Source of the DNA: Hanleya hanleyi
Lineage: Eukaryota > Mollusca > Polyplacophora > Lepidopleurida > Hanleyidae
Reading direction: 5' to 3'
DNA length: 64,000 bases
Assembly (NCBI GenBank): GCA_036873755.1
Contig: JAVTVY010045404.1
Coordinates: forward strand, 124,001 to 188,000
Part shown: positions 34,600-47,595 of the stretch, piece by piece
Numbering within the stretch: the stretch's first letter is position 1
How the letters are laid out: each line of letters starts with the position of its first letter
The notes under the pieces: generated by a model
Databases searched by the model: none
What the model was told of the DNA's origin: nothing
The model's input: only the letters and a program-made list of their open reading frames with translations
Position numbers and translations under genes: made by a program

Positions 34600-35060
34600 A
34601 CCTCCAGCTGGCCAATTTCTGAACATGCAGTCTTCAACAGTAGGATATGTGGGTTAGACCAGGTGTAGCAGGCCGAAGATTCGTGTGGGCATAAGGTAGC
34701 TGCAACGATTTTGCTGCGAGCGGTGGCGATACTAATTTTCCAGGTAGGGTAACGTATAATCAATTGTTTATAATTGGAAGAATCAAAACGCTAGATGTTA
34801 TACAACAAATTAAATCTAACGCATTCCGTTTGAGAATTAAAATAATGCAAACAAATTAGAAATTGTTTCGACGTCACAGTGAGTCACAGTGACGTCATAC
34901 TTACCCTACGTGTGCTGGGAAAGTGGACAACTTGGCCGCCATTAATCTATTTAACCTATATACAGAAATGGGAATGAATTATAAACAGAAACGTTGCGAC
35001 ATCATACTTTTTTCTGCTGGGGTCATTTCAAGTCATAGTGCAGAATTCCAGTGGCAAAGG
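34600..35060 (-). repeat. Dispersed repeat B with paired TGACGTCA, copy 1
   Basis: The complement of 34,600-34,740 matches 38,375-38,530 (AAAATTAGTATCGCCACCGC versus AAAATTAGCATCACCGCCGC). Next to it lies GACGTCACAGTGAGTCACAG with TGACGTCAT (34,870-34,900) and a GGCCGCCATTAA motif, as in the TTAA MITE family. Confidence 0.6.
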
Positions 35061-38000
35061 CCCATGAGTTTGCACAAATAAGCATTCGAATGGGTATTGG
35101 CAAACTTGCGTTATTGGCCAGATTTTAGTATTCACTACCATAACGCGCATGGAATTAATTTAGTTTTTAGAGAATAATGTTTTTCTGTCGCCAGAAATAT
35201 CGGTTGAGGAAATGGTTAGAAATCTTGAAAATCAGCTTTACAATCGAGTACCTTCTAAGAACGCGATGCAATCGGGCCAGCTCAATTAGTTTGTTTTCAT
35301 TTTCTGTTGGAGCTTTCAAATCTTGCGTTTAGGTGACAGACCAGTCATTTTTCTTAGTTTAACCGCACATTTATTGTAACTTGATTGATGTTTTATATTC
35401 AGAAACAAGTGTAACATACATGTATCAAGGTGATTGTGGATCTGATGCATTGAAATCGCTAAAATTGGAAAAATGCAGTCTAGCCATAAAATCTTATCAC
35501 AGCATCAAAATTTTCTCTCAATCACGATAGAAAGGTTATTCAAGAACGATCAATGAGAAGGCAATTTATGTAAAAGACTTGGTAAGTCAGTTAAGGTATT
35601 ATTGACCGATAATGGCTAAATGTATAACAGTAGATAGCAAAACGAATGTTTAACATCAGTAGATAGTCCATAGGAACGGTCATCGGTGTAGGTAAAGTTT
35701 GATGAAAATAGTTTTTAAAAAAGTTCAGATATAATAGTACAGTTTGGAAACGAACAGCGCAATTAGATCGGAGATGCAAAGTTCAGTTGAGTCTTCAGAA
35801 AAACACACAATAGGTCTGAAAATTGTAGGCTGTGTTCATTGTCATCTGTTTTGAATGCATATACACCTACACATATTGTTTCTTCGTTTTGATTATCTCT
35901 GTTAGGCAATTGATGATTGCCCTGTTGCGATGTGTGATATCCATATCTTCGCAGATTAATTGAATTGACATAGTTCAGTAGATACATGTTAGTTTGTGTC
36001 TTTCTTTCTCGAAATAAAACGGCATGTATACCTTCCCCAGCTGTCTGGTCATTGCACTCCATACTATGTATCTCATCGAGGGTTAGTTTCTCAGGTCAGA
36101 GAAAGTAATGTCATTATGACATTATAGGGAATTGTCGAAATATTATGGAACATTTACTATGGAAATATTACTATATTACAATACGCATCAGCTTATGAGG
36201 ACCATCACTTGTAGAAAACGAGTAAACACCACCGCAAAAACTCGTACGTCGGTAAGATATGCCATTTGTCAAGCTATAAGTGACGGGGAGCTCTGGAGTA
36301 TGAGAGTAGGCCACACCACATTGTCATGTAGTGAAAGAATATATACAAATCCAAATAAAGAAGTGTAATAGAAAATAAAAAGAAAAAAAAATGAGCACGT
36401 GGATTGGAGCGATATGTAAGAGGTGAGGAAAACTAACAACGTCTGGCGACTAGAAACCAACCATATGACTCTAAATGAAACTTTCCTGGGCACCCTGGAG
36501 GGCCGACTGATAGGAATGAATATAGAAAAGTCGACAGACCCTTGGTGCATATCATTTGACATTGCTTAGAAGATCACCGATCGAGGCTTACACTCTTGTA
36601 AACTTACTAGATATTTTACGGTGCAATATGGCATGTGCAAACTGTATTTGTTTCAGTGCACCTGAAACCCAAGAGAGATTGTAATATACTCCTACTGTGA
36701 AAGTGGTATATTGGATGCCATCATGTTGGCTTCAACTGACGAAGCCCAGAGTAACAGCCCGAACGCAAACCAAAGCAGCTGAGTAGGCCTGCTGGTATAT
36801 GGCTCTTCTCAACTGGTTTTAATCTACTATTGACTACTTCATGTTCTTTTTCAAGAGCAGACTCAGAAAGTTCATTTACCGAGTAATAGAGATGAAATCG
36901 AGGAGTCAATGTCATCCACACTCACGAGGATGCACAAACAATCGATAAAACTAGATTTATTGTGGAGAATTCTTCTGAAACTCTATCACATTTTTTTATT
37001 TCATTGATTACAGTCTTGTGCTGAGTCACTGTGCGAGATGTTAGAGAGATGCTAGAGAGATCGCATTCTAAAATAGAAGAGATTTACAGGCTCAATTCGA
37101 CATGCAAACATAGCTTTTGTATTGTTACGTTATCCATTCTCTGTCTCTCTAATATTCCCAGGCATAGCATAATGAAGCAACAGACCGATAAACAACCCTA
37201 TGTAATGTATAAACTCAATGCCTTGTTTGTCCCAACTTATACAGTAGTCATTAAATGTTGGTGTCAGAAAGTATACCATAGAGATAGGATATGACATTAC
37301 TTTTGCATAGATTTCAACCTTAATAATACTTTGCGAAGGCATGGTAAACGATATCAAGCAGGGCCCTTGGATAGAATTAGATAGCTGATCTTACATATCA
37401 TGTATGTCAAAACCTGGATGAATCATTGTTATTTTATTATGGCTTCATGGCAGTTTTTATTATACTGCACCCTCCTATGATGAACAATGATCTTAACTTG
37501 AAATATTTATATCACCTGACGCTGAAAGTTCGTTTTCCTACTTACCTTTTATCATAAATAGCACCCCTGCTCAGAATGCCCACCTGCTGTGCATTTAATG
37601 CCGTTCTCATATATACCATGATATTTCGAAAATGCGCCAAGAGAACCATATAGCAGGATTCTATCCTCATTGAATCAACTCGTAAGGGTCGATTTACTGT
37701 ATGAATGGCCACCAAATTCAATGTTTTCCTGCAACATTGTTCACTAAGACTTTTGTTATGTTAAACCTGAATTTTTTTCCAGTACAGTACTATCGAGATG
37801 CCTTATTCTGGAATTATTGACAGGGATCCGCCCTATTCTTTTTGCAAAGTATTCAACTGAACTAAATATAGGGGAAAATGAATGTATATGATGAGGCTAT
37901 TATGACATCATGAAGACGTCATGTCTCGAAAATCGTGGTGAGCCCTTTTTTTCGATAGGCCAACGAAGCATCTTTCCATCCATATAACGTTTGTTACAGT

Positions 38001-38079
38001 AGTCGTTGATTTGACGATGTTAAGAAGGCGAAGTGTATCGCATCCCCCAAATCTAACGTGTGCCTATATGTTATTGAGG
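35061..38079. other. Non-coding
   Basis: There is no supported gene. The 99-residue minus-strand ORF at 35,763-36,062 has an unremarkable composition and no domain I recognise; it is kept only as a possibility. The rest is AT-rich unique or ancient repeat sequence. Confidence 0.35.
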
Positions 38080-38530
38080 GTACTTATATTCATGATGTCA
38101 TGATTCTTTGTCACTAAACTTCTTCAAAATGACTTAAAATGACCCCAGTATGATAAGATATGATGTCAGAAAGTTTTGATCTATGATTCTGTTCTATTCT
38201 GGATTTAGGTCAAATAGATTAGTGTCGGTCATGTTTCTCCTCTCCCGGACGGAGATGGGTAATTACGACGTCATTGTGACGTCTACAAATTTTCAATAAA
38301 ATTTGTATTATTTTCATTCTCATGGACTTTGCACAAATTATCACATTTTCTGAAACCCCCATATATTTTCACAAAATTAGCATCACCGCCGCTCACGGCA
38401 AAGTTGCTGTAGCTACGTTATGTCCACACGGATTTTCGGTCTGCCACCACTGGAATAACCCGTGTAAACTACCCTTTCATGGTTTTTGTCAGAAAATGGT
38501 CAGTTCGAGGTGCAAAGAGGACGACCATTT
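38080..38530 (+). repeat. Dispersed repeat B with TGACGTCA-like sites, copy 2
   Basis: Has TTAAAATGACCCCAGTATGA (shared with the TTAA MITE at 27,150), GACGTCATTGTGACGTC near 38,266, then the segment matching the complement of 34,600-34,740. The two copies are in opposite orientation. Confidence 0.6.
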
Positions 38531-39830
38531 TGGTGCACGGCCTCTCGGCCGATCACATGATGGTTGTTAATGTTAAGGAAACTGGATTAGGTGCTATGAG
38601 TATGAAGTGAACTTATGCCATTATTACGGAAACTGATTCGGTCGTTAACTCAATTTTGCAAAATTGCGACCGCTGGAATGAGCATCAAGTATTCTTAAAA
38701 TTTAATACCATGCGTACACATCTGTTCTCCCTTTGTCACCTATATTTTCTCAAGAATGTTAACTCTTTGGTGTGTGATATTAACAAAGTTAGAAAACGTT
38801 GCCGGATATATACATTGTAGAAGTCACTTTGTAGATAGACGTCTGAAATCGATCATCTCTCTCAGCAGATGGTTAGTTTAAGACGGAATTAAACTTCGTA
38901 GAATTGTAACACAGATTGGCCAAACTATGCTTCAATTACATCATATTTATTATTCAAACTAACCACAAACTTAACGAGGTAATCCCACCTACAGATTGAC
39001 ACAACCCCGTTGAAGGCCAGGAACATGACCCCGTGAGTTAGTTAAAATAATCCAGTTGATATGCAGCCAAAGAACGGTTCCATAGATATATCCCACAATT
39101 GTCTTATCCGTTTGGCTCGACAATAACAAAGGCCTTCGATATTATAATTGAACGTGTTTCTTCCATTAGTTGAAAGTTAAAATGTACGCTGGTATCAGAA
39201 CAGCATACATTGGTTTTCAGGAATATTTACCTTCTGATTTCCAATTTTTATGTTAGAACCGGAATGGAATCGATGGAGGATGATCGATCTGGAATGCTCG
39301 AACATTTCTTAGTTTTGATAATTTTTGGCAATCTCGATAATCTCACCCCCTCCCGACCCAGCTAAATCCGCCTAACCCTACCACCCGTTTCTCGTGGTCA
39401 TGTAAAACATTCCGTTAATCTAAAATGTGTGGAATGCCAGCACTATTTTCGTAAATCTGTCCAGAAGGTGGACATAATGGCTGAATATAGATTTGGTCAT
39501 TTCATGACGTAAGCCACAGACTAGAGTTGGGGAATGATTGTTTAGAACTAATACCATTGTTTATACTCGATCAGTTTCAGACAAATGTATAATTGATGAA
39601 GTGTAGTTTGTTCACATTGTTATACACAGTTTTGTGAGCAAATGTAATGTTGAGCAGTGGGGGTTAAATGTCCTTTAGACTCACTGACCTCTCCCAATAG
39701 AATTCGTTTCTGGATAATCTAAGCAAATTTCAATGGCTATGGAAAGATGCACACATGTTATGTTAATGGTTATATCATGTTCCCGGCATTCAACAGGTGT
39801 TGAATGTCTTCACCGAAATGTAACTGTCGC
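38531..39830. other. Non-coding
   Basis: I see no gene. ATATGCAGCCAAAGAACGGTT near 39,060 recurs near 41,310, both times after AAAATAA-CCAGTT, so a small dispersed repeat flanks the minisatellite region. Confidence 0.4.
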
Positions 39831-39833
39831 AAG

Positions 39834-40380
39834 TCACTCTTCCTCTAGTATTTATGTCTCAAGTCGCTCTTCCTCTAGTATTTCTGTCTCAAGTCGCTCT
39901 TCCTCTAGTATTTTTGTCTCAAGTCGCTCCTCCTCTAGTATTTATGTCGCAAGTCACTCTTCCTCTAGTATTTATGTCTCAAGTGGCTCTGCCTCTAGTA
40001 TTTCTGTCTCAAGTCGCTCTTCCTCTAGTATTGATGTCTCAAGTCACTCTTCCTCTAGTATTTATGTCTCAAGTCACTCTTCCTCTAGTATTTATGTCTC
40101 AAGTCACTCTTCCTCTAGTATTTCTGTCTCAAGTCGCTCTTCCTCTAGTATTTATGTCTCAAGTCGCTCTTCCTCTAGTATTTCTGTCTCAAGTCGCTCT
40201 TCCTCTAGTATTTATGTCTCAAGTCGCTCTTCCTCTAGTATTTATGTCGCAAGTCACTCTTCCTCTAGTATTTATGTCTTAAGTCGCTCTTCCTCTAGTA
40301 TTTCTGTCTCAAGTCGCTCTTCCTCTAGTATTTATGTCTCAAGTCACTCTTCCTCTAGTATTTATGTCTCAAGTCACTCT
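39834..40380 (+). repeat. 30-bp minisatellite
   Basis: About 18 units of TCTTCCTCTAGTATTTATG plus TCTCAAGTCGC, period exactly 30 bp. Because 30 is a multiple of 3, the plus strand keeps a 229-residue frame (39,733-40,422) made of SSRSSSSIYV-like decapeptides, and a second frame made of SQVALPLVF. Unit variants alternate (TTTATG/TTTCTG, CGC/CAC), as in ordinary satellite turnover. No promoter, splice or domain evidence makes it a gene. Confidence 0.9.
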
Positions 40381-40525
40381 AGCTACCGATCGCACACATG
40401 TACCATGAAAGTTTCACTGTGATGGTCATATCTGCTCTCATTGGGTATTAGAAGACCTTTTTGATCACCCCATGGTCCCAGCAACTAGCCTGACAAAATG
40501 GCATGTTCCCGTCTCCCATTGTTAA

Positions 40526-41227
40526 AGGGAACGTAAACTCTGCGGTAAAACACCGCGGGAATTATACAAGAGTCCCGATAGATTAAAAAAATCGTGACAA
40601 ATATTTTTTCTCATTTTTTTCCAATGAATGAGACAGACGCAAACATAGAAAATACCGTGATTTGAAATTTCTTGGGGGCGCCGCCATGTTTGTTTTGGGC
40701 AGGATTTTTATCCAATGGGAAAGCGTAAAATTCAGTTGTGCCGATAATCTCCTACGTCATCGGACATTCTCTGTGTCGAGATAACATGGCCGCATATAGT
40801 CGTTTTCATTCACTCCTCCGTTCCCCGACTAACAGAGGCAATGTTATCGATTAGCTTTGATGTAGAATACAGCCTGATTCTAACAGATATTCTACGATGC
40901 CGGGCTGCTCTGCATTTGGCTGTCACAATGTACCAGGTAATCCCGACACGTCGCACTGTCATCCTCGTTCATGTTTGTAAGCTACGGTCTCGAATACTGC
41001 ACCTCTGCAAATTGACGCGTTTTTACCTCCAGAGGCAGAAGAACTAGTGTCCACTGACGTCACGATTCTTCAAACATGGAGGCCTCTATGTTCGTCCAGT
41101 GTAACGAAGTTAAGACGTTTAGTACTGCTTTGAAAAAATTGTAAAAAAATATCTGATCAACGATTTGGATTCTATGAGGAAAAAGCTTTAACTGGCCATG
41201 CAAGTTTCACCAGAGTTTACGTTCCCT
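40526..41227. mobile_element. TTAA-flanked element with 17-bp inverted ends
   Basis: TTAA occurs at 40,522-40,525 and 41,228-41,231. The element starts AGGGAACGTAAACTCTG and ends with its exact complement, 702 bp in all. The interior is less AT-rich and holds GCCGCCATGTTTG, ACGTCA sites and the start of a THAP-like frame (40,897). It is a different family from the CCCTACC MITEs. TTAA targeting suggests mobilisation by a piggyBac-type transposase, but no transposase is encoded. Confidence 0.85.
40897..40980 (+). pseudogene. THAP-like N-terminal fragment inside the TTAA element
   Basis: The ATG at 40,897 opens MPGCSAFGCHNVPGNPD and stops at 40,978-40,980. The MPGCSAFGC start with two cysteines is the usual opening of THAP zinc fingers. 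CCAGGTAATC at 40,932-40,941 could be a splice donor ending a first exon. The remaining THAP ligands are not recognisable. It looks like a captured first exon (with its GC-rich upstream region) or the remnant of a THAP-type transposase. Confidence 0.45.
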
Positions 41228-41234
41228 TTAACTG

Positions 41235-43777
41235 TCCTTTCAGGATTTTTTCTTTCGTTATGTCATATCTTCCCGGACAACATTGCTAACTTGGTGAAAA
41301 TAAGCCAGTTTATATGCAGCCAAAGAACGGTTTCATATATATTTGCCACAAATGTCCACTTCTTTGCATATATTTGATTATACTATTAAGCCTACTGTTC
41401 AGAAATATGGGGATTAACCGCCCATTACTCTGTCTGTTGGAAAAAGGAATATCTGCGTTGATGTTCCCTGTATCTATGCTACAAACAACGTTATTGACGA
41501 ATTATATAGAAACGAAATGTTTATGTTAGCCAAACGGCGTGATTACGCCATTTGTAGAAATTTATTTATTAGGCTATAAAAAGTACGTGTACGCTATCGC
41601 AGTTCGGGCCAGATTTATTTAATTAAGCCGATGTCGGACTTACATTTTTCTTAATTTTTCGGACAGCAAAATATAAAATTACAATGTAAGTTGCAGTGGT
41701 GAATATGTTGGGGAGACGTGTTAGAACGGTTTATATTGTTATCAGGAAGAAACAAGTTTACCTACATTCGTGTGATTATTAAGAGAACTTAATTGTATAT
41801 CTCCTCAAATAATAGTGATTCATGTTATTGATAATGTTCTTAACGAATGATTTCGCATTTTATCTGTAATTTGTTGAACTGTTTATCATAAACACTTGAC
41901 ACACGAAGTCTGTTGCCCTGTACATTGTTGTGTATCTACAGCTGATAATTATATGATTCATGTATGATAAGCATCGCTAAATAAAGTCATTCGATGTTAT
42001 ACCGTCTTCTTGTCTGTCTGATACCTTACCAAAAGCAAAGCAATACACAGGAACGAAGAATACCGCGACCAATATTTGGGGTTGCTTTTTCAAAGACCAT
42101 TAGATATTCACGGGTAACAAAAGCACAACCGTGACACCAGTATCTTGAATATTCCCCGTTTCGCAACCGATCAACACAGCCAAACATTGGAGGGAAGGAA
42201 CGTCATCTCATAGGCCAGCCAGTATCTAATCGTTAACTCTATGAAGCCTGGGAGGAGTGTTGTCCTTAAACTGCGGTAAATCATGCAGCGGAATTCGTAG
42301 CGCTGACCAAAGTTGTAAATTTCCAAAATAACGCCTTCAAGTATTGAACACAATTAAACTAGCCATGCAACGTATCTCGACATGATCTTTTCACGTGTCT
42401 AATGTGTTATTTTTATTTCTAAAATTCAAGAAACCGGAATAAAGGGGTTCCGTGATATAGACGATATCATACGCTTTTTTATTAAACTTTGGAAAGCAAG
42501 GAATGATATTTCACTCTCACAACGTCTGTCACCTGAACAGCTGAACAAAGAATAGTCGAAAAGTTCTTCAAAATATTTAACAATTTTGAAGTGTGCATAC
42601 CTTTTTAACTATATGTAATATACATGTTACCTTTTTATTCAAGAAATATATCAGACCACTGAGTGTCATAAAAAGAAAATAGTCTTACATTTTTTATGAT
42701 TTCAAGGGAAATAAATTTGGAGGCATCCATTTTCTAAAATGTTCTCGAATAATAAGCATTTACGCTAATTATTAAAATAGACAAATTTTAAAATTATTAG
42801 AAGAAGCAAGGAGGTTCTTGAAAATTTTCCCTTCCATATAAGTACATTTCTTTGTCTGCTTTTCAAATTAAATCTAATTAAATTAAATCTTTCTATAATG
42901 TTCAAAATATATTATTTACTGTGAAGGTGGTCAACCAGAATTATTTTTTGCCTACGAAGATGTATATGCCCCCGCAACTGCTAAAGTTCAGGGATAACTG
43001 ACAGAAGAAAATTTGAACTGATATGATGTATAGAAACCTTCAACGTACAACACATTGTACAACAATGAGCGGGTATAGATTATCAATCTCAGCAATGCAC
43101 ACATGCAGATTCTTAGATAAAAATAAATAACTTTTACCCCAAATTTTGCACTGCTAATTAGATAATATTCAGATGCGTTTTAGGGGTTAAATGTAAACTC
43201 ACACTTGATTATTAACTGAAACTCAGGTAGATTATTCCGGGCTTTGTCTCCAGCAAAAATACGGAGATAACTTTTGAAGATTGTACCATGGTGTCTCTTA
43301 GTGTGCTCGGACGTATATCATCTTCAAAAGCGTAATACCGCATTGTTAAATCACCTTCACATATCAAGCCAGAGGAACTAGACACACGATAAATCATGTC
43401 CATTTAGCAGAAAACCAATGAAACACAATGCATTCCATCTTCCAGTATGAACCACGTGTCCCAATTACAGAGTCCGATATCCAGTGTGGGAATCTACCAT
43501 ACACGTTGATGAAGTGGAACGGGTAGAAAATGCAGAAAAGACCGATGAAGTGTGGCCAATGCATTTAGTCTTCTATTTTCTCCATAAGAGACAAAACTAA
43601 ACATGTCTATCTGGACTCACGAAGAGGTATTACCTTCATTCTGCTTCCTGGAATGTGATGACAGATATAAAAAAAAGCTTAGTTCAGCCCATCACCAATA
43701 CCGTCACAGTTCGATTCAGGCCAACGATCATCACTATCGCCAAGAAAATGTTCCTGAGAAACAACACAGCAACACAA
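41235..43777. other. Non-coding
   Basis: No gene is supported. AATAAA at 41,980-41,985 could be an isolated poly(A) signal. ORFs here are short and AT-driven. Confidence 0.35.
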
Positions 43778-45822
43778 TCACAATAAGCCTAAAGGCGACT
43801 GTACTACCTGCTGCGGGAGATGCTGAGTTGTATCAGTCGGTACCTCACAAAACTTTAGTAAGTATATGGTGACGGCACGGCTTTTACTCCCTCTGGGATT
43901 TTCAACGACACACGTTTTCAAGTCAAATAGTGCCAAGTTTGTGTAGGGTGCGAGAGCACAAGAACAGAAAATCGGGTTTCCATCGACACTTAAAACCTCC
44001 AGTTCTTTGTACACAGCACATAACGGTGGTAATGCAGACAACGGATTATATCGCATTAGCAAGGTTTTGACCGAGAAAATGCCACAAAAAATGTCTTTTG
44101 GCAGCTCGCCCAAGCGGTTCTTTATCAAATTCAATACTCCAATGCGCCAGTTGGTTGCCCATGGCGATATCGTAAACGATCTGATTTTACAAGCTGAGCT
44201 TCTCGATGTGAATGGTAAAAGGGCATGCAAACAGTTCCACACTTTCAAGCTCGTTGTAGTCTAAACTGAGATCGACTAGTCTGTACAAATTACTTGCAAA
44301 GACATCACAACTTGGAAACGTTGTCATGCCGTTATGATCATTGTACCACGCGACAGCAACCAAATCAGCTTGAAAATCTCGACTGGGGAGGACGTCTATA
44401 TCTAACTGTTGGAGAGTTTCGAGTCTGTTTGTCTTGGTTTGCATGAACAGCCTGATGTTAAGGGGATAAACATCCTTTCTTCCCACCCACTCAAGTCGTA
44501 TTTTTGGTGCTGCCCTTAGATGATTGTTATCAAGGTAAGCCCTGCAAAAACTGTACTGTTGATCCAAAAAGAAGTGTATGAATGGTATAAATTCCAGATG
44601 ATTCGTTGATAGGCTTAACGAAACAATCCGATTGTCACCAGAGAAAATATTGACCTCCGAAAGTTATTTTTGTCAAACTCAGCCTCCTGTCTGATAGCAA
44701 ACCCGGTTAAATTCAGGGTTCCCATTTTGTTTTGACCAAGGTCAATTTTCGGTAGCTTCGACTTACCACCACATGCACCCATGGAGGGAAAGTCTGTAAA
44801 ACAATTTCGTCTAAGGTTAAGTGAGACTAACTGACACGTTCTCGGGTCCAACCAATCAGTTGAGTTCAGCATGTTGTCTGCAAAGTTAAGATACTTTATA
44901 TCGGTGATGTTTTTTAATGTACCCTCGGAAAGATACGACAATTCCACTGCTGCCATCCATAAAAATTCTACGTGAAACCCGAAGAAAGCTCTATTGGAAA
45001 TGTAAGAAAGCGGATTATTGGATAACTCCAAAATATATATGTCGGCACCCGTAAATGTCCATGGTCGGATCGAAGTTATTATGTTATTTCTCAAATCCAG
45101 AAATTGAATGATTCCACCGGGTCTAGTGAACGTCCCGGGTTCAAGATCAACTATACGGTTTGGATTAAGATAAATACCGTTTAGTTTGACCATGTTTTGA
45201 AAGATTGCTTGAGGAATGAGCGAGATATGAGTACGGTCGAGTCGTAGGTGTTCCAAGTTAGTGAAGAGCCGTGTGAACTCCCAAATACTATTGGTCAGAG
45301 TATTCCCAGGAAGGTAGAGACGGGAAATTGTATTCCGAGAATAAAGTAGGGTGGACATATCTATTCGAAGAATTGGGAATCATCAATGGTGAGTCTTTCC
45401 AGAAATGGTTCAAAAAGTGTCCCTATAATAGTCTCCTTCCTGTGGCAAATGAATACAGTATGGTTGAATAATGCATCTACAGAGAACATAGTACACCTGG
45501 AATAGTTAGCATGTTGCCAATCACCGTGGTCTCGTGTAGACAGACCTAGTGTATCATGCACATCATGACAATACTTAGACACGTCGGTTATGTTATCCCA
45601 AATGTTTCCATCGAGTATGTCATCCGAGGTCCTCTGTGATATCACATTCTTGGATTTGTTTGACAGTGCCACCTCCGTCGTTATCGTTGGGCAGATCAAA
45701 GACCCAGAGCAATACCATTTATGTTCGCGATTTGAACAGATCACTTTTGCTTTTCCATGAGCTTGATTGAGGCCTAAGCAAAATAATATAGTTAAGAGTA
45801 TTGTTCTAACCCGGCACTTCAT
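43778..45822 (-). pseudogene. Leucine-rich-repeat receptor-like protein, three frameshifts
   Basis: The start at 45,822 begins a good signal peptide (TILLTILFCLGLNQAHG). A cysteine-containing N-terminal region follows, then many LRRs (LEHLRLDRTHISLIPQAIF, IIQFLDLRNNIITSIRPWTF, YILELSNNPLSYISNRAF), and an LRR C-terminal cap (NPIFCSCALAPYTNL, later Cys residues) near 43,880-43,990. Frame changes occur near 45,365, 44,650 and 44,150-44,200; in each case the LRR pattern resumes at once in a new frame, so these are lesions, not introns. Downstream (43,680-43,780) hydrophobic residues appear in other frames, hinting at a lost membrane segment; no TIR domain is seen. Closest in layout to Toll-like or secreted LRR proteins. 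Sequencing errors are the alternative explanation. Confidence 0.75.
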
Positions 45823-46162
45823 CTCTCTGAAATAGTCGATAGTGAAAAAGGAGCTAGTAAGATGGTCATTTATAGAATCCTTAACTAAACGCTTTGAGAT
45901 TTCTGTGCGGCAAAATGTCAGACAAAAGACACCAGAAGATGCTTTCATGAAACTGAGAACGTTACCTTGATAATCACTTCCTGACGACCGAGTAGAGCTT
46001 GAAGGAATATAGAAAATAAACCATCACAACACCGGAGGCCACAAGAAATTAATATCATCTATCCGCTTTCATCATTAGCAGAAGCCTATCGATTTTTAAT
46101 GAACCAGAAAAAAAATGTTACATAAAGGGTTAAACGAAGGATCGCTACATTTCTCTCTATTT
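45823..46162. other. Possible upstream region of the LRR pseudogene
   Basis: No clear TATA box or exon was seen. The frame continues open to 45,948 upstream of the chosen start, but those residues precede the signal peptide and look non-coding. Confidence 0.3.
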
Positions 46163-46712
46163 TAACTTTAATCTCAGTTCGGGTAAAATTGTCTTCTCCT
46201 TCATTGGATAACGTATTACAAGAGACCGTGGGCACACAATAGATTCTCCTGAGGATTTTTTAAGATGATGTTTTATAGATATCCTGACTTGAGTTCTATC
46301 ATAATCTGGTTGTTTATCAAAAATTCTGTTGCGGATGTGGGCCCATAACTTTAATCTCAGTTCGGGTAAAATTCTCTTCTCCTTCATTGGATAACGTATT
46401 ACAAGAGACCGTGGGCCCACAATAGATTCTCCTGAGGATTTTTCAAGATGATGTTTTATAGATATCCTGACTTGAGTTCTATCATAATCTGGTTGTTTAT
46501 CAAAAATTCTGTTGCGGATGTGGGCCCATAACTTTAATCTCAGTTCGGGTAAAATTCTCTTCTCCTTCATTGGATAACGTATTACAAGAGACCGTGGGCC
46601 CACAATAGATTCCCCTGAGGATTTTTCAAGATGATGTTTTATAGATATCCTGACTTGAGTTCTATCATAATCTGGTTTTTTATCAACAATTCTGTTGCGG
46701 ATGTGATACTAT
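46163..46712. repeat. 183-bp tandem repeat, three units
   Basis: Units start near 46,163, 46,346 and 46,529 (TAACTTTAATCTCAGTTC) with very few differences. The period of 61 codons keeps a 148-residue minus-strand frame open (46,157-46,603) with units such as LVIRYPMKEKRILPELRLKL. Units are nearly identical at all codon positions, so there is no sign of protein-level selection. Confidence 0.88.
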
Positions 46713-47595
46713 ATTAAACAGCAGCTATCGTTGGTTGTCGGTGTATCCCAGAGTTAACAAGACAGAGAAATATTGAAACAAACTAACATGCATATACTGC
46801 ACATGAACCAGGGACATCGTGGATGGTTGTCGGTCGTCGGTGTGTAACCCGCATACTCATGTAATAATCACACACATTACTAAAACATGATCGACGGTTG
46901 TAGGTAGTCGGTGTATATTAAAACACACGGGCAGTAACGCACGCACACACACGCATGTACATATATTTCACCAGTAAACAACACTTGACACATGATCCAA
47001 ACACGCTGTATCGCATATAAACGTATAGACATACACACAGACGAAAGCACATATGCGTACATAATATATATATATACATACACGTATACATTACGTTTGT
47101 AGGTATATATACACGTATATATGCATAGATCTAATTCATGGTATCATACATGACGGACTTACCCCTTTCCCGAAGTCCTGATAAGACAGGTTTGAACGAT
47201 AAAATTGGCGGTGCCGGTTTGTATAATCGTTTATAGTGTTATGTTCATGCATGTCCCCATGAAAATTAATGAAGAATTTAGCTCTTGTCACTTTTATAAT
47301 TTGTGGGAAAATATGGTAATATTTCATATCATGGTGTACAGTTTGAAAAAAGGTTGATGTTATAGTCGCCCATAAAAACTTTTTTCTCTCCTTTTCCGAT
47401 TGAATAGTTTATAAGATTTATGATAGAAAAGTATTAAAACATCTTAAATTTTACCTCATAATTTTGGATTTGAACAAAAAATCATTTATATTTTATAAGT
47501 GACAGAGACAAAAGCTTTTTCGGTGAACGTTATTTACACTGAAAATCTTCATTCAAAGGGCGATATGATACATTACTTACTTATCCCAAACGCTT
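46713..47595. other. Non-coding, AT microsatellites
   Basis: ATATAT runs near 47,063-47,075 and alternating CA/TA stretches between 46,920 and 47,130. A GGTTGTCGGTGT motif recurs three times between 46,730 and 46,915. No gene is seen. Confidence 0.45.

Noticed and set aside
35763..36062. 99-residue minus-strand ORF with protein-like composition
   Set aside because: No recognised domain or neighbouring exon signal was seen; it is mentioned only in the non-coding entry.
40526..41227. An autonomous piggyBac transposon
   Set aside because: Only TTAA and short inverted ends are present; no transposase-like frame exists within 702 bp.
43603..43872. 89-residue plus-strand ORF
   Set aside because: It is antisense to the 3' part of the LRR pseudogene and has no features of its own.
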